The translations under genes and the position numbers were made by a program. This document shows positions 16,729 to 23,942 of a stretch of DNA of 24,233 bases, in pieces. The notes beneath the pieces were generated by a model. It was not told the DNA's origin. It saw only the letters and a list, made by a program, of their open reading frames with translations, and ran no database searches. The stretch lies in the IMG/VR virus record IMGVR_UViG_3300028840_003252, positions 1 to 24,233 of that record; one strand, 5' to 3'. The DNA comes from a virus. How positions within the stretch are numbered: the stretch's first letter is position 1; every line of letters starts with the position of its first letter.

Positions 16729-16959
16729 TCACTCTTTTGGTGAGTTTTTATATTCCATCTTGGCATTAGCTATGCGCTGCATAGCCTCTGCTTTGGCCTT
16801 TTGATCTTCAGCTATTTTCTTAGCAACTTCTTGTGCCATCTTAAATCTTTCTGGGTCCGCCTTTATGACTTCTGCCTCTGTAAGAGTGTGTGCATCATTT
16901 TCAGCCATCCACTCTTTTTCTTCCTCTGTTTTATCCGGCATTGCTACTGTGTCTGTCAT
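16729..16959 (-). CDS. Small charged phage protein upstream of scaffold
   Basis: The product has 76 residues, almost entirely helical and Glu/Lys-rich (TEEEKEWMAENDAHTLTEAE, then MAQEVAKKIAEDQKAKAEAM). Its ATG overlaps the stop of the 49-aa gene as ATGA and uses the ribosome site AAGGAAG, in a 20-base context identical to that of the tail-fibre gene. It lies directly before the scaffold gene, so a scaffold cofactor or minor head protein is plausible. No family is recognised. Confidence 0.75.
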   Translation of the reverse strand: MTDTVAMPDKTEEEKEWMAENDAHTLTEAEVIKADPERFKMAQEVAKKIAEDQKAKAEAMQRIANAKMEYKNSPKE

Positions 16960-17105
16960 TGTTTCTTCCTTTTTCTTTTACGCAATTCAGCCCCCTTGAC
17001 CTTTCCCGCATTAATAGAGGCATAAAAAACTTCTTCGCCCTTTTCTTTGCCGAAATGCCTTTTCATTTCAGTAAGTACGGTTTTTCCTTTTTTAGTCAGT
17101 GGCAT
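16956..17105 (-). CDS. Very small basic phage protein (49 aa)
   Basis: This frame reads MPLTKKGKTVLTEMKRHFGK, continues through GEEVFYASINAGKVKGAEL and ends in a strongly basic tail RKRKRKKQ. The pattern MPLTKKGK...MK..(F/Y)G..KG..VFYAS.N.G...G is a very common tiny protein of podoviruses and other phages, found near portal, scaffold and capsid genes and without known function. The start is two bases after the stop of the one-helix membrane protein gene, with GAGAGG ahead. The stop overlaps the next ATG (ATGA). The basic tail suggests contact with DNA or with the acidic scaffold. Confidence 0.85.
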   Translation of the reverse strand: MPLTKKGKTVLTEMKRHFGKEKGEEVFYASINAGKVKGAELRKRKRKKQ

Positions 17106-17107
17106 TT

Positions 17108-17341
17108 TTAATCCCTCTCTATGTGCTCCATATCTCCCGATTTACTTGAGCCTAAAAGCACTTTTTTTAAATCGACCTTGCCATCCTCATATACTTTCAG
17201 CCTATACTCAACTGTAAGCGGAGGATGTTTTTTAATAGATGTCTGGATTTTGTCCGATACTAACGCGAACATTATAAATCCGAACAAAACGCCAAGCATT
17301 CCAACTAAAAACAATGCATTAATCTGCGACTTCTCTGACAC
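17108..17341 (-). CDS. Small one-helix membrane protein
   Basis: The product has 77 residues. It starts at a GTG with GGAGG nine bases upstream and overlaps the O-antigen-polymerase-like gene by 23 bases. A single hydrophobic segment (about residues 9-29, ALFLVGMLGVLFGFIMFALV) is followed by a charged tail of about 48 residues (SDKIQTSIKKHPPLTVEYRL). Tight coupling to the preceding membrane protein suggests a joint role at the inner membrane. It could be a polymerase regulator, a superinfection-exclusion protein or a holin-like protein; none has motif support. One transmembrane segment with a short N-terminus would also fit a pinholin or spanin-like part, but no lysis partner is nearby. Confidence 0.75.
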   Translation of the reverse strand: MSEKSQINALFLVGMLGVLFGFIMFALVSDKIQTSIKKHPPLTVEYRLKVYEDGKVDLKKVLLGSSKSGDMEHIERD

Positions 17342-18422
17342 GAAGCTGTACCTCCAAAATTGCCAGCCATAAAATGATAAGCATTCCGTTTATTGCGTTC
17401 ATTCTAAAAGCTGAATTGGCGATACACACGCCGATTACAGCACCGAGAGATGAAAGCGAAATTATACAATGTCTGGGAATTTTAAAATCTCTGATTGTTA
17501 ATTCTCTCGCTCTTAAAATCACACTTATTAAAAAATTTACAGTTATGAAAATCGAAACAATTCCCATTTCGATATAGTTTTGAATAAAAGTATTGTGTAG
17601 CCTTATAATTCCTTTAAAAATAGGCTTTACTTTTATTACGTCTTGATAAATCTCGGTCCATCTGCCAAGACCGATACCCAAAAGGTAAGTTTTATGATGA
17701 ACTGATAACTTTACAGCCTCGGTCCATATATTTAAGCGCCTACTGATATCCGGGGCATCTATAAAAAGCGTATAAAATATAAGACCTGAAAATATTAATA
17801 CAGGCGGCCAAAATTTATACCCGTTCAGCCCTGCATAGATTATAAACGCAAGACATAGCCCGACAACACCCCCAAAAGACTTGCTTAATATTAATCCGAC
17901 AACAGGGATCAATATAAAAAAAAGCCAGCCTTTCCGAAAAAACGCCGGAGCGCAAAGAGCCATAAGTGCACTTGATTCATTAGGGTTTGCGGTTAAGCCC
18001 GTTGGAAACCTCCATTTCACAATAAAAGCCTCGAAAAACAGGATGTATAAATGAAGCATGGCAACAATACATAAGGCATCAAATATGCGTTCACAGTTCT
18101 GGCATTTTAAAACGATAACAGAATAAAACAGGCAGCCCACTGTTATGTTTATCAACACCAAATGAGATTGCATGGTGTTTAATTTACCGGTATATAAAAA
18201 TGCCGGCAGAGAATGAGAAATTAACGCCAGCAATAAAAACACTGCTACCCATTTGTTCACGTTCTCATATAAAAAGATCGCAAAAACGAGTAGGGATGCA
18301 CAAACAACCATGAACTCAAAAAGAGCCCTCATGTTCTTTGCAGGAAAATGGATAAATGCAATCATTAAAACGATAGAAGCAATTACCCATTGCCATTTAT
18401 TGTTTCGCTGTGTAAACTCCAT
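17319..18422 (-). CDS. O-antigen polymerase / ligase-like membrane protein (Wzy_C type)
   Basis: I chose the ATG at 18422 (367 aa), preceded by GAAGGG. About ten hydrophobic segments span the chain. Family motifs are TGLTANPNESSALMALCAP (about 141-159), LSKSFGGVVGL (179-189, the usual Ser/Thr-Gly-Gly segment), RRLNIWTEAVKL (228-239), GIGLGRW (249-255) and HNTFIQNYIEMGIVS (276-290). The Arg (about 229) and His (276) in the last loop correspond to residues thought important in the WaaL/Wzy superfamily. Such enzymes polymerise or transfer O-antigen units at the periplasmic face of the inner membrane. Phage D3 and epsilon15 use a phage polymerase to change host serotype, so serotype conversion or receptor masking is a reasonable inference. 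It sits unusually between portal and scaffold genes and overlaps both neighbours. Confidence 0.85.
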   Translation of the reverse strand: MEFTQRNNKWQWVIASIVLMIAFIHFPAKNMRALFEFMVVCASLLVFAIFLYENVNKWVAVFLLLALISHSLPAFLYTGKLNTMQSHLVLINITVGCLFYSVIVLKCQNCERIFDALCIVAMLHLYILFFEAFIVKWRFPTGLTANPNESSALMALCAPAFFRKGWLFFILIPVVGLILSKSFGGVVGLCLAFIIYAGLNGYKFWPPVLIFSGLIFYTLFIDAPDISRRLNIWTEAVKLSVHHKTYLLGIGLGRWTEIYQDVIKVKPIFKGIIRLHNTFIQNYIEMGIVSIFITVNFLISVILRARELTIRDFKIPRHCIISLSSLGAVIGVCIANSAFRMNAINGMLIILWLAILEVQLRVREVAD

Positions 18423-19146
18423 CAAAACCCTTCAACTCTAAATTGGCCGTTGCGTGAGTTGTGGCATTAAACACTTCGATGGTATAAAAATGCCCCGCTG
18501 TCATTGCGGCAATTCCTGTGGCATCCAAGGTCAAAGTCAGGACATCGCATTTGACATCAAGGGATGCCTCGGTTGATGTAACTGTGCTCTGGCCTATCTC
18601 AGCGGCATCAAACGCTGTGCCATCGGCATTGTCCCAAAGCATCCAATCCAGTTTTGTGCTTGTACCGTCAGCGGTATTAGACGAAATCAGGGCATAAAAA
18701 ACCAGCGCCGTATCAGCAACATAGTCCGGTGGCAGCCTAAAGGTTTTTTGAATGCCCGCGGTTTCTCCCGAGTTGTCCCAGATAATAGCCGGGATATTAT
18801 CAGCAGTTCCCATCTCCGGCGCTGAAGCATCGTCAATGTCGTCGGCTGAATCAACTACCCAGCCGGCCAAGCCTCCGCCGATACCAGGAAGTGGCCTTGT
18901 CACATTGGCAATTTCACCGGCCCCCACTTTTTCAGCCGGAAGTATGACATCAGTGTTGACGGTCAACGTATTAATGTTTGCGGTATTCCACGGAGCATCC
19001 GAATTACCCAAACATCCGACACTGGGACGATCCGGATTTTCGCATCTGCCTACGGTCCCTCCGCAACCGTACCCAGACGCATAAGCCATGCCAGCAGTCA
19101 TTAAAACGATCAAAATTGCCACTAAAACTTTCTTAAAAATCTTCAT
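18397..19146 (-). CDS. Secreted beta-rich protein upstream of O-antigen gene
   Basis: I used the ATG at 19146 (249 aa) because a classical signal peptide starts there (MKIFKKVLVAILIVLMTAGM then AYA-SG) and a GGAGGAAAGG site precedes it. The longer frame would run through the RNA element. The mature part begins with a Cys/Gly-rich stretch (SGYGCGGTVGRCENPDRPS, then GCLGNSD). It continues as an acidic beta domain (WVVDSADDIDDASAPEMG, FRLPPDYVADTALVFYALIS, LDWMLWDNADGTAF) and ends LELKGFDGVYTAKQ. The beta domain resembles decoration or fibre-type phage domains, but the leader implies export. The stop overlaps the polymerase-like gene by 26 bases, so the two are probably translated together. Function unknown. 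Confidence 0.82.
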   Translation of the reverse strand: MKIFKKVLVAILIVLMTAGMAYASGYGCGGTVGRCENPDRPSVGCLGNSDAPWNTANINTLTVNTDVILPAEKVGAGEIANVTRPLPGIGGGLAGWVVDSADDIDDASAPEMGTADNIPAIIWDNSGETAGIQKTFRLPPDYVADTALVFYALISSNTADGTSTKLDWMLWDNADGTAFDAAEIGQSTVTSTEASLDVKCDVLTLTLDATGIAAMTAGHFYTIEVFNATTHATANLELKGFDGVYTAKQ

Positions 19147-19166
19147 TTTCCTTTCCTCCGGTTTCC

Positions 19167-19270
19167 GGGCAACAAAAAAAGGAGCGAAGTGTAAGCCGAT
19201 AAATCGGGTGTGAGCCTCACACTTGCTCCTTAAATTGCTGTCCTTTGGGGAGCTACCCCTCAGTAAGCCC
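19167..19270 (-). promoter_or_regulatory. Structured RNA element, copy A, leader of secreted-protein / O-antigen cassette
   Basis: This is a 104-base leader. In coding-strand order it has GGGCTTACT, a hairpin GGGG-TAGCT-CCCC, then AAAGGACAGCAA. AAGGAGC pairs with GCTCCTT and is followed by a U-run and TTGTTGCCC. Inside the outer stem lie GTGTGAGGCTCACAC and CCGATTTATCGG. Alternatively AAGTGTGAG can pair with CTTACACTT to extend the outer stem, so two mutually exclusive folds exist. Compared with copy B (15892-15988), the outer stem changes AAGGAGC/GCTCCTT to AAGGGGC/GCCCCTT, a compensated pair. The first hairpin is conserved in shape but not in sequence. Confidence 0.75.
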
Positions 19271-19280
19271 AAGTTTTATT

Positions 19281-19550
19281 TTATTCTAAACCCTTCTTTA
19301 AAAGATCTTCTTCTTCCTGTTCTTTCCCTTTTGAAGACACTCCCGCAAGCGATTGAACAACCTCCAAAAGAGTATCTTCGGCAAAAATACCGCATTTATG
19401 TAAAATTGCTGTTCCCACGTTGTTTTCGGATACCTGGACCTTGTTATCAGGGTCAAGCATACATCCAAAATGACACGTGGTTAAAATATCAGCCAACACC
19501 TCAAGGCCGATGGGAGAATTTAAAAAAACTGTTCGGTATTTATCTTTCAC
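19281..19550 (-). CDS. Small portal-linked phage protein, possibly Bbp19-like
   Basis: The product has 89 residues and starts at a GTG that overlaps the portal stop as GTGA. It reads KYRTVFLNSPIGLEVLADIL at the N-terminus, then ENNVGTAILHKCGI, and a Glu/Lys-rich C-terminus. The Y-R-x-V-F-(x)n-G-x-x-V-L-x-D-(I/L)-L start is the pattern of a small protein encoded after the portal in BPP-1-like phages (Bbp19-type). The match is from memory and moderate. Its role is unknown; association with the portal vertex is inferred from gene order and coupling. Confidence 0.75.
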   Translation of the reverse strand: MKDKYRTVFLNSPIGLEVLADILTTCHFGCMLDPDNKVQVSENNVGTAILHKCGIFAEDTLLEVVQSLAGVSSKGKEQEEEDLLKKGLE

Positions 19551-21262
19551 TCTTCTTTATATCCCATCATTTCACCGAGCGGGCTATCAGGGGAAACCTC
19601 TTTTCCAGCAGCCGGGGCCGATCTTGCGGCTTTTTCCGCGATAGCAATTTCCTCCATTAACTCTTGTTTTTGTTGTCTCAACTGTCTAATCTTTTTAATC
19701 TTATTCGGTGAATTCATGGCCTTCTGTGGAAATCCCCTGGAAATCAGAAGTTCTTTGCCAGCCTCATCAGGATTGATAAGATCAAGAATTTCTGGAAATA
19801 TCTCGGATATCCCGCCAATTGCATCAAGCCCCTGAGTAATACCCTGAGACTTAAAAAGTTTTTTCTGAGCCTGTGCCAGCGGTCCTAAATATTCGGTTTC
19901 GATATCGCCCCCGGCAAGATCAAGTAGAATGTCCGGCGGTCTTGGAATTCTTTTTGCTCTATACTCAATGTGAAACACTTTGTCATGTGCAGGATTTAAG
20001 AACTCTGTTTCAAACTTTCCTATTCTTAATCCTAAGATCGCGGCTTTTTCTCCGCCCATCTCGATAACCTGGGTTGCTGTAAGCTCCACTTTCTGAGCAA
20101 CAGCTTGTGACAGCATAAGAAAGAAGTCCACATGAAAATGATCCTTGATCGCGTCTCGATATCTGTCCTGCATCTCTATCCCATACGGAAGTTGAATACC
20201 GGTAACAAGCGGTTTTGGAGCTCGGTCCATGGTTTTAACCCATGTCCAGCCTTTAGGTCCGATATTGACTTGCCCTCTCAAATCTGAAGTGCCGACCATT
20301 GGAGGCTCAACCATTTTGTGTCCGGCTATTAAATTCGTCCTTCCGGCCTGATTTGCTGTCATTACATCAATAAATGCATCCCAGGCAGGAGATCGACCAT
20401 ACCACTCATCATTATTTTTTCGCCAGCGCCAGGTTAAAAATGCACTGTCATCAAATCCGGATTCAAGTAAAAGTTTATTTCCCGGCTTTAAAACCCAGAT
20501 AGAAGCATAAGGTTTATTTTTCTTGTTCAGTTTTTGAACATCATAATCTTCTCTGGGATAACACGCATGAACAACCTCCATTTCCTGATGCATGTTTTTG
20601 TCGTACTTGTCTTTAAAATTCGTATCTGCCTCTTTCATGGTTTCAAATCCGAATTTTTCTTTTAACTGTTTCAGGGTAAGTTTATAGTCTCGATAATGGG
20701 TGTCCACTTCGCCAAAATAATTCTCAGCAACATAGCACTCTCTGAAATGCGGGACCCTGAAAATAACGCGAGAATTTTTAATGTCCTCTTCAATGTTTAC
20801 GGTAACGGTTCCGACAGTCACGGCATCCCTTACGATCTCGGGGGCTATGTCGTATAAATTAGAGGCCATCAGTGCCGAATACATAGCCTCTTCAGCGTCT
20901 TCAAGCCATGCCTTGATCTCGGGTATGGAATCAACTCTTTTACCGCTCCATTGCCTCATCCCCGAATATCTGGGAAATACCATTCTCTGAGGTAGGGTAT
21001 AGGCAAACCACCTGAAAGACTTTGAAATCGTGTATCCGGTAAAACCATCGGTCAGAAGATTCGCAGCGCCCAGGGCAGTACCATCATATACTTGAGTGCC
21101 CGTTTTTTGGCCTTTCGCCTGAGTACCGTCCTTAACCTTTCTTCTGCCATGATAAATATAAGTCAGAATATCATCAATCATGCCCTCAAACGGACGGCGG
21201 ATTTCCTGAAGCACCTTTAGAGTGTTGTTGATGTCTTTTACTTTGTCTTCGTCTGACCTCAT
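19547..21262 (-). CDS. Portal (head-tail connector) protein
   Basis: The product has 571 residues, the usual size for T7/BPP-1-type connectors. Motifs of the head-tail connector family are FEGMIDDILTYIYHGRR, GTQVYDGTALGAANLLTDGF, FRWFAYTLP, EEAMYSALMASNLYDIAPE, then VRDAVTVGTVTVNIEED. In the middle are FLTWRWRKNNDEWYGRSPAW and the NIGPKGWTWVKTMDRA region, and the C-terminus is Gln/Glu-rich and helical. Twelve copies form the channel through which the terminase packages DNA and to which the tail adaptor binds. It begins three bases after the 71-aa gene and is coupled to the 89-aa gene. Confidence 0.93.
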   Translation of the reverse strand: MRSDEDKVKDINNTLKVLQEIRRPFEGMIDDILTYIYHGRRKVKDGTQAKGQKTGTQVYDGTALGAANLLTDGFTGYTISKSFRWFAYTLPQRMVFPRYSGMRQWSGKRVDSIPEIKAWLEDAEEAMYSALMASNLYDIAPEIVRDAVTVGTVTVNIEEDIKNSRVIFRVPHFRECYVAENYFGEVDTHYRDYKLTLKQLKEKFGFETMKEADTNFKDKYDKNMHQEMEVVHACYPREDYDVQKLNKKNKPYASIWVLKPGNKLLLESGFDDSAFLTWRWRKNNDEWYGRSPAWDAFIDVMTANQAGRTNLIAGHKMVEPPMVGTSDLRGQVNIGPKGWTWVKTMDRAPKPLVTGIQLPYGIEMQDRYRDAIKDHFHVDFFLMLSQAVAQKVELTATQVIEMGGEKAAILGLRIGKFETEFLNPAHDKVFHIEYRAKRIPRPPDILLDLAGGDIETEYLGPLAQAQKKLFKSQGITQGLDAIGGISEIFPEILDLINPDEAGKELLISRGFPQKAMNSPNKIKKIRQLRQQKQELMEEIAIAEKAARSAPAAGKEVSPDSPLGEMMGYKEE

Positions 21263-21265
21263 GGT

Positions 21266-21481
21266 TTAACCCAAAATCGTTTTGTAAACATTCGGGCTTG
21301 TCATAACGCCCCCGGGACCGGTCAAAATCGTGGAAGCCCGACCCCTTCTTTTCCTCAAAGCATCGGCCTCTCTTGCAGCTGCCTCCTTAACCTCTTCCGA
21401 ATCGTCCGTTACAGGTTCCGACTCTGGCATTACTTTTGTCGGGCTTTTCGGTTTTCTAAATAAATTCGTAAAAGCAGACAT
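21266..21481 (-). CDS. Small phage protein between terminase and portal
   Basis: The product has 71 residues and its ATG directly abuts the terminase stop. It has a basic N-terminus (MSAFTNLFRKPKSPTKVMPE), an acidic middle, then RKRRGRASTILTGPGGVMTS and a terminal ILG. The R-R-G-R-A-S-T-I-L-T-G...LG ending is recurrent in tiny proteins encoded between terminase and portal in podovirus-like phages. Function unknown. The conserved C-terminal peptide suggests binding to a partner such as the terminase or portal. Confidence 0.82.
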   Translation of the reverse strand: MSAFTNLFRKPKSPTKVMPESEPVTDDSEEVKEAAAREADALRKRRGRASTILTGPGGVMTSPNVYKTILG

Positions 21482-23011
21482 CTAAGCCTCCATTCCATAT
21501 TTTAAAGGATCGTATGAACCGTCCTCTTCTTTGTTCATACCAAACTTCATAGGGTCATAAGGATTGCCCGGGATAAGAATCTTCTGTTGCATAATTTCTA
21601 TCGGCATTTGTATGGCAATGTCTATACCTGATCTTACATAATATCTTGTGCAATCCATCAAATGATCGTTTTCCTTGACTACCTTGCCGTTTTTATCCCT
21701 GCGATATAACCTGAATTCCTCAAACCATGGAGCGCAAGACCTGAAAACTTTTAATTTTCCGGTTGAAAGAGCGACAAAAACATCAAATATACCAGCCTCC
21801 CTTGCGTTATCAGCAGGAGAAAGCTCTAAACCAAGATCAACGTATTCGTCCATTAGTTTTTCGCCGTCTCTCTGACTTGAAGCCCTCGCCCCTGGATCTG
21901 CAACCCCTGGTATCCATTTCCCCCTTGATTTTATGGCCTGAACATGAACCGGTGGCTCAGACAGGCCTTTTTTATAGACAGAATATATATAAGATGTGCC
22001 GGTATCCCGGTCTGTAGCCCCCCACGCTGCGGCTGTGCAGTTCCAGCCCACATCAAAACCATACGCCCTTGACCAATATGGAGGTATTGGAAAATCATCA
22101 ATCACAATATAATCTTCAAGAAGCGGATATATAGCCCCCGACCCCAACTGAGGTATGCCTTTAGATCTTGCATCCCTTTGGTGCGGAGGCAAACTGGCCC
22201 ATCGTTCCTTCTTTTCTTTTTCCGAAAGATGAGGCGCATCATCCCAAGTCGCTTGAATTACAAATCTCATAACCTGATCATGCGGTCCTGGAAGTTTTCC
22301 ATCGGGCATGAACTTCTTGACAACCTCGGACACCCCCTGCAGAGGGGTAAAAGTCAACATAATCATACCGCCAGTTGTCATAATGCGGATCAGGCATTCA
22401 TTATAAACATCGTCCGGAGGCTCCTCATCCAGCAAGATCACATCCTGCTCAACACCTTCAAATGCCTTCCTGCCCTGCTCGTATGACTTAAAACCTAAGA
22501 CAGAAACCCCACCGGTAACATGCTGGATAAAAACTGTTTCTATGGCATCAGGAATCCCCCCAGCCTTGCGCTTATAATCCAAAATACAATCATGGGGAAT
22601 CAAACCCGTACCAATATCAGAAATCGGTCCCAATAATTTGTGTTGCAGAATATCTCTTGTGGTCTGATTCGTGGTGCCTGAAGCCCAGGCCTTTATTGGA
22701 CCGGTAAATCTATACCCTTCCCACCAATCAGGATAAATGCCCGTTAAATGACAGGTCAGCTCATAACCCCCCATTCCTTCGGTTTTCCCAATCCGATTCG
22801 CAGCCATGGCGCCGCGCTCACGAAATTTCTTACCCGCTCGAAAAAATTCCATGTGTTTCGGATAATTATGCCGCGACAACGGACCTGTCTCTGGATAAAA
22901 AGATTCTATCTTCTTATGCTCATATCGCCGTACGCGCTCTTTTAAACGAATATATAAGAGTTCTTTTTCCCTGCGGCTTAATTTTGACAGGTCTGGCTTT
23001 GCTTCCAGCAT
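21482..23011 (-). CDS. terL: Terminase large subunit
   Basis: The product has 509 residues. ATPase: Walker A AANRIGKT (70-77), Walker B VILLDEEP (191-198) with the catalytic Glu, coupling motif TFTP (220-223). Nuclease (RNase H fold): GFDVGW with D320, VADPGA with D372, and NDHLMDCTRY with D453 as the third acidic residue. It cuts and pumps phage DNA into the procapsid through the portal encoded downstream. The start overlaps the sigma-factor gene by 34 bases. No conventional small terminase gene is seen in the window; it may lie beyond the right edge. Confidence 0.95.
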   Translation of the reverse strand: MLEAKPDLSKLSRREKELLYIRLKERVRRYEHKKIESFYPETGPLSRHNYPKHMEFFRAGKKFRERGAMAANRIGKTEGMGGYELTCHLTGIYPDWWEGYRFTGPIKAWASGTTNQTTRDILQHKLLGPISDIGTGLIPHDCILDYKRKAGGIPDAIETVFIQHVTGGVSVLGFKSYEQGRKAFEGVEQDVILLDEEPPDDVYNECLIRIMTTGGMIMLTFTPLQGVSEVVKKFMPDGKLPGPHDQVMRFVIQATWDDAPHLSEKEKKERWASLPPHQRDARSKGIPQLGSGAIYPLLEDYIVIDDFPIPPYWSRAYGFDVGWNCTAAAWGATDRDTGTSYIYSVYKKGLSEPPVHVQAIKSRGKWIPGVADPGARASSQRDGEKLMDEYVDLGLELSPADNAREAGIFDVFVALSTGKLKVFRSCAPWFEEFRLYRRDKNGKVVKENDHLMDCTRYYVRSGIDIAIQMPIEIMQQKILIPGNPYDPMKFGMNKEEDGSYDPLKYGMEA

Positions 23012-23571
23012 TTTTTAAACGCCTTTCTAACCTTTCTCGATACCGAAAGAATTATCTGAGATACTCGAGTATAAGAAATTCCCTTCATGTCGCCAATCTC
23101 GCGCAAAGTATAACCATCCCAGAAATACAGCTTTAATATCTCAATAGTATCTTCTCGGCATTTTAAAGTGTTTATATGTGCAAAGATTTTTTGAACCAAA
23201 TCCTTATTACAAACCTTGCCTTCAGTGCCATTCACAGAATAGGCCAATGAATTTTCAAAAGAATTAAAGTTTTCGGGGTTCGAAAAATTCACTTTTAATA
23301 AAGCTGCTTTATCAGTACAATTCCTCGGCGTTCCAGAAACCATTCTGAGATGGTCCAGAACACCCCCGCGAATCTTTATTCCAGCAAACGTCCCAATAGT
23401 AGCCCCCATGGATTCATCATAATTATCAATCGCCCTTATCAAAGATTCAACAGCAGCAGATTCACAATCGTTGCGAGTCCAAGAATCGTTTATATTTCTA
23501 TTCGTACATATCTTCCCGGCAATAGACTTCGCAAAAGATGTATAATTCAAAACTGTTTCGTTTCTATTCAT
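22978..23571 (-). CDS. Phage-encoded sigma factor, FliA (sigma-28)-like
   Basis: The product has 197 residues. Region 2 lies at about residues 10-85: CESAAVESLIRAIDNYDESM then TFAGIKIRGGVLDHLR, matching the Y/F-A-x-x-(R/K)-I-R-G-x-(L/V)-L-D-x-L-R hallmark of sigma-28, followed by TPRN like the VPR of FliA. Region 4 lies at about 140-188 with a helix-turn-helix YTLREIGDMKGISYTRVSQI. Region 3 is reduced to a linker, so the protein is shorter than FliA (about 240 aa). It presumably redirects host RNA polymerase to phage promoters, perhaps for the late genes. It lies directly before the terminase gene and overlaps it by 34 bases. The ribosome site is weak (AGG three bases from ATG). Confidence 0.9.
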   Translation of the reverse strand: MNRNETVLNYTSFAKSIAGKICTNRNINDSWTRNDCESAAVESLIRAIDNYDESMGATIGTFAGIKIRGGVLDHLRMVSGTPRNCTDKAALLKVNFSNPENFNSFENSLAYSVNGTEGKVCNKDLVQKIFAHINTLKCREDTIEILKLYFWDGYTLREIGDMKGISYTRVSQIILSVSRKVRKAFKKCWKQSQTCQN

Positions 23572-23907
23572 CTACCTAAAGCTATAATAACTTAAAGTGC
23601 CGGCCAACCTGCTACCAACAACTATCTCACCGCTGCCAAGGTTTGAAACCTCAACATAAAGGCCGGTATTGTTAAATCGCGCAAACTGAAGCACAATTCC
23701 GTTGAGGCCCAAAGCAATCGCATCATACGTCTGAGAAGGAATAACCCTTGCTGTTGCGGTCTTGCTATCATCAGCCTCATTGTAACACGCAACAGTTGGG
23801 TTGTTTGTGCCATCCGACCCTATAATAATATCCATTAAAAAATTAGGCCCGCTATGGATAAGCGTGCTCTCGGTTATCCTTGTTGGAATTACGAATATAT
23901 TGTCCAT
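23572..23907 (-). CDS. Small beta-rich phage protein of unknown function
   Basis: I chose the ATG at 23907 (111 aa, MDNIFVIPTRITESTLIHSG) because AAAGGGG lies six bases upstream. A GTG six codons earlier would place that signal inside the gene. The chain is beta-rich: FLMDIIIGSDGTNNPTVACY, ATARVIPSQTYDAIALGLNG, FARFNNTGLYVEVSNLGSGE, end LAGTLSYYSF. Short proteins with this pattern (IPTR(I/L)T...GLNG...F(A/C)...GLYVE) are, as I recall, associated with phage fibre or decoration genes. The stop abuts the sigma-factor start. It lies 35 bases after the DUF1566 gene and could be an accessory or chaperone for it. Confidence 0.75.
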   Translation of the reverse strand: MDNIFVIPTRITESTLIHSGPNFLMDIIIGSDGTNNPTVACYNEADDSKTATARVIPSQTYDAIALGLNGIVLQFARFNNTGLYVEVSNLGSGEIVVGSRLAGTLSYYSFR

Positions 23908-23942
23908 TTTATACCCCTTTATCACTCAAATGCCCGAATAAC

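Noticed and set aside
19195-19202. Exact GCCGATAA, the FliA-type -10 motif, on the plus strand
   Set aside because: It forms half of the small hairpin CCGATTTATCGG inside RNA element A, faces against all genes and has no TAAA at the expected -35 distance. Further matches inside coding regions (near 2292 and 9578) also lack a -35.
15892-19270. The repeated leader elements as phage attachment sites or insertion-sequence ends
   Set aside because: They are not exact repeats; they conserve pairing rather than sequence, and no integrase or transposase lies between or near them.
19146-19272. Longer N-terminus for the secreted protein upstream of the O-antigen gene
   Set aside because: It runs through RNA element A, while the internal ATG starts a textbook signal peptide with GGAGG ahead.
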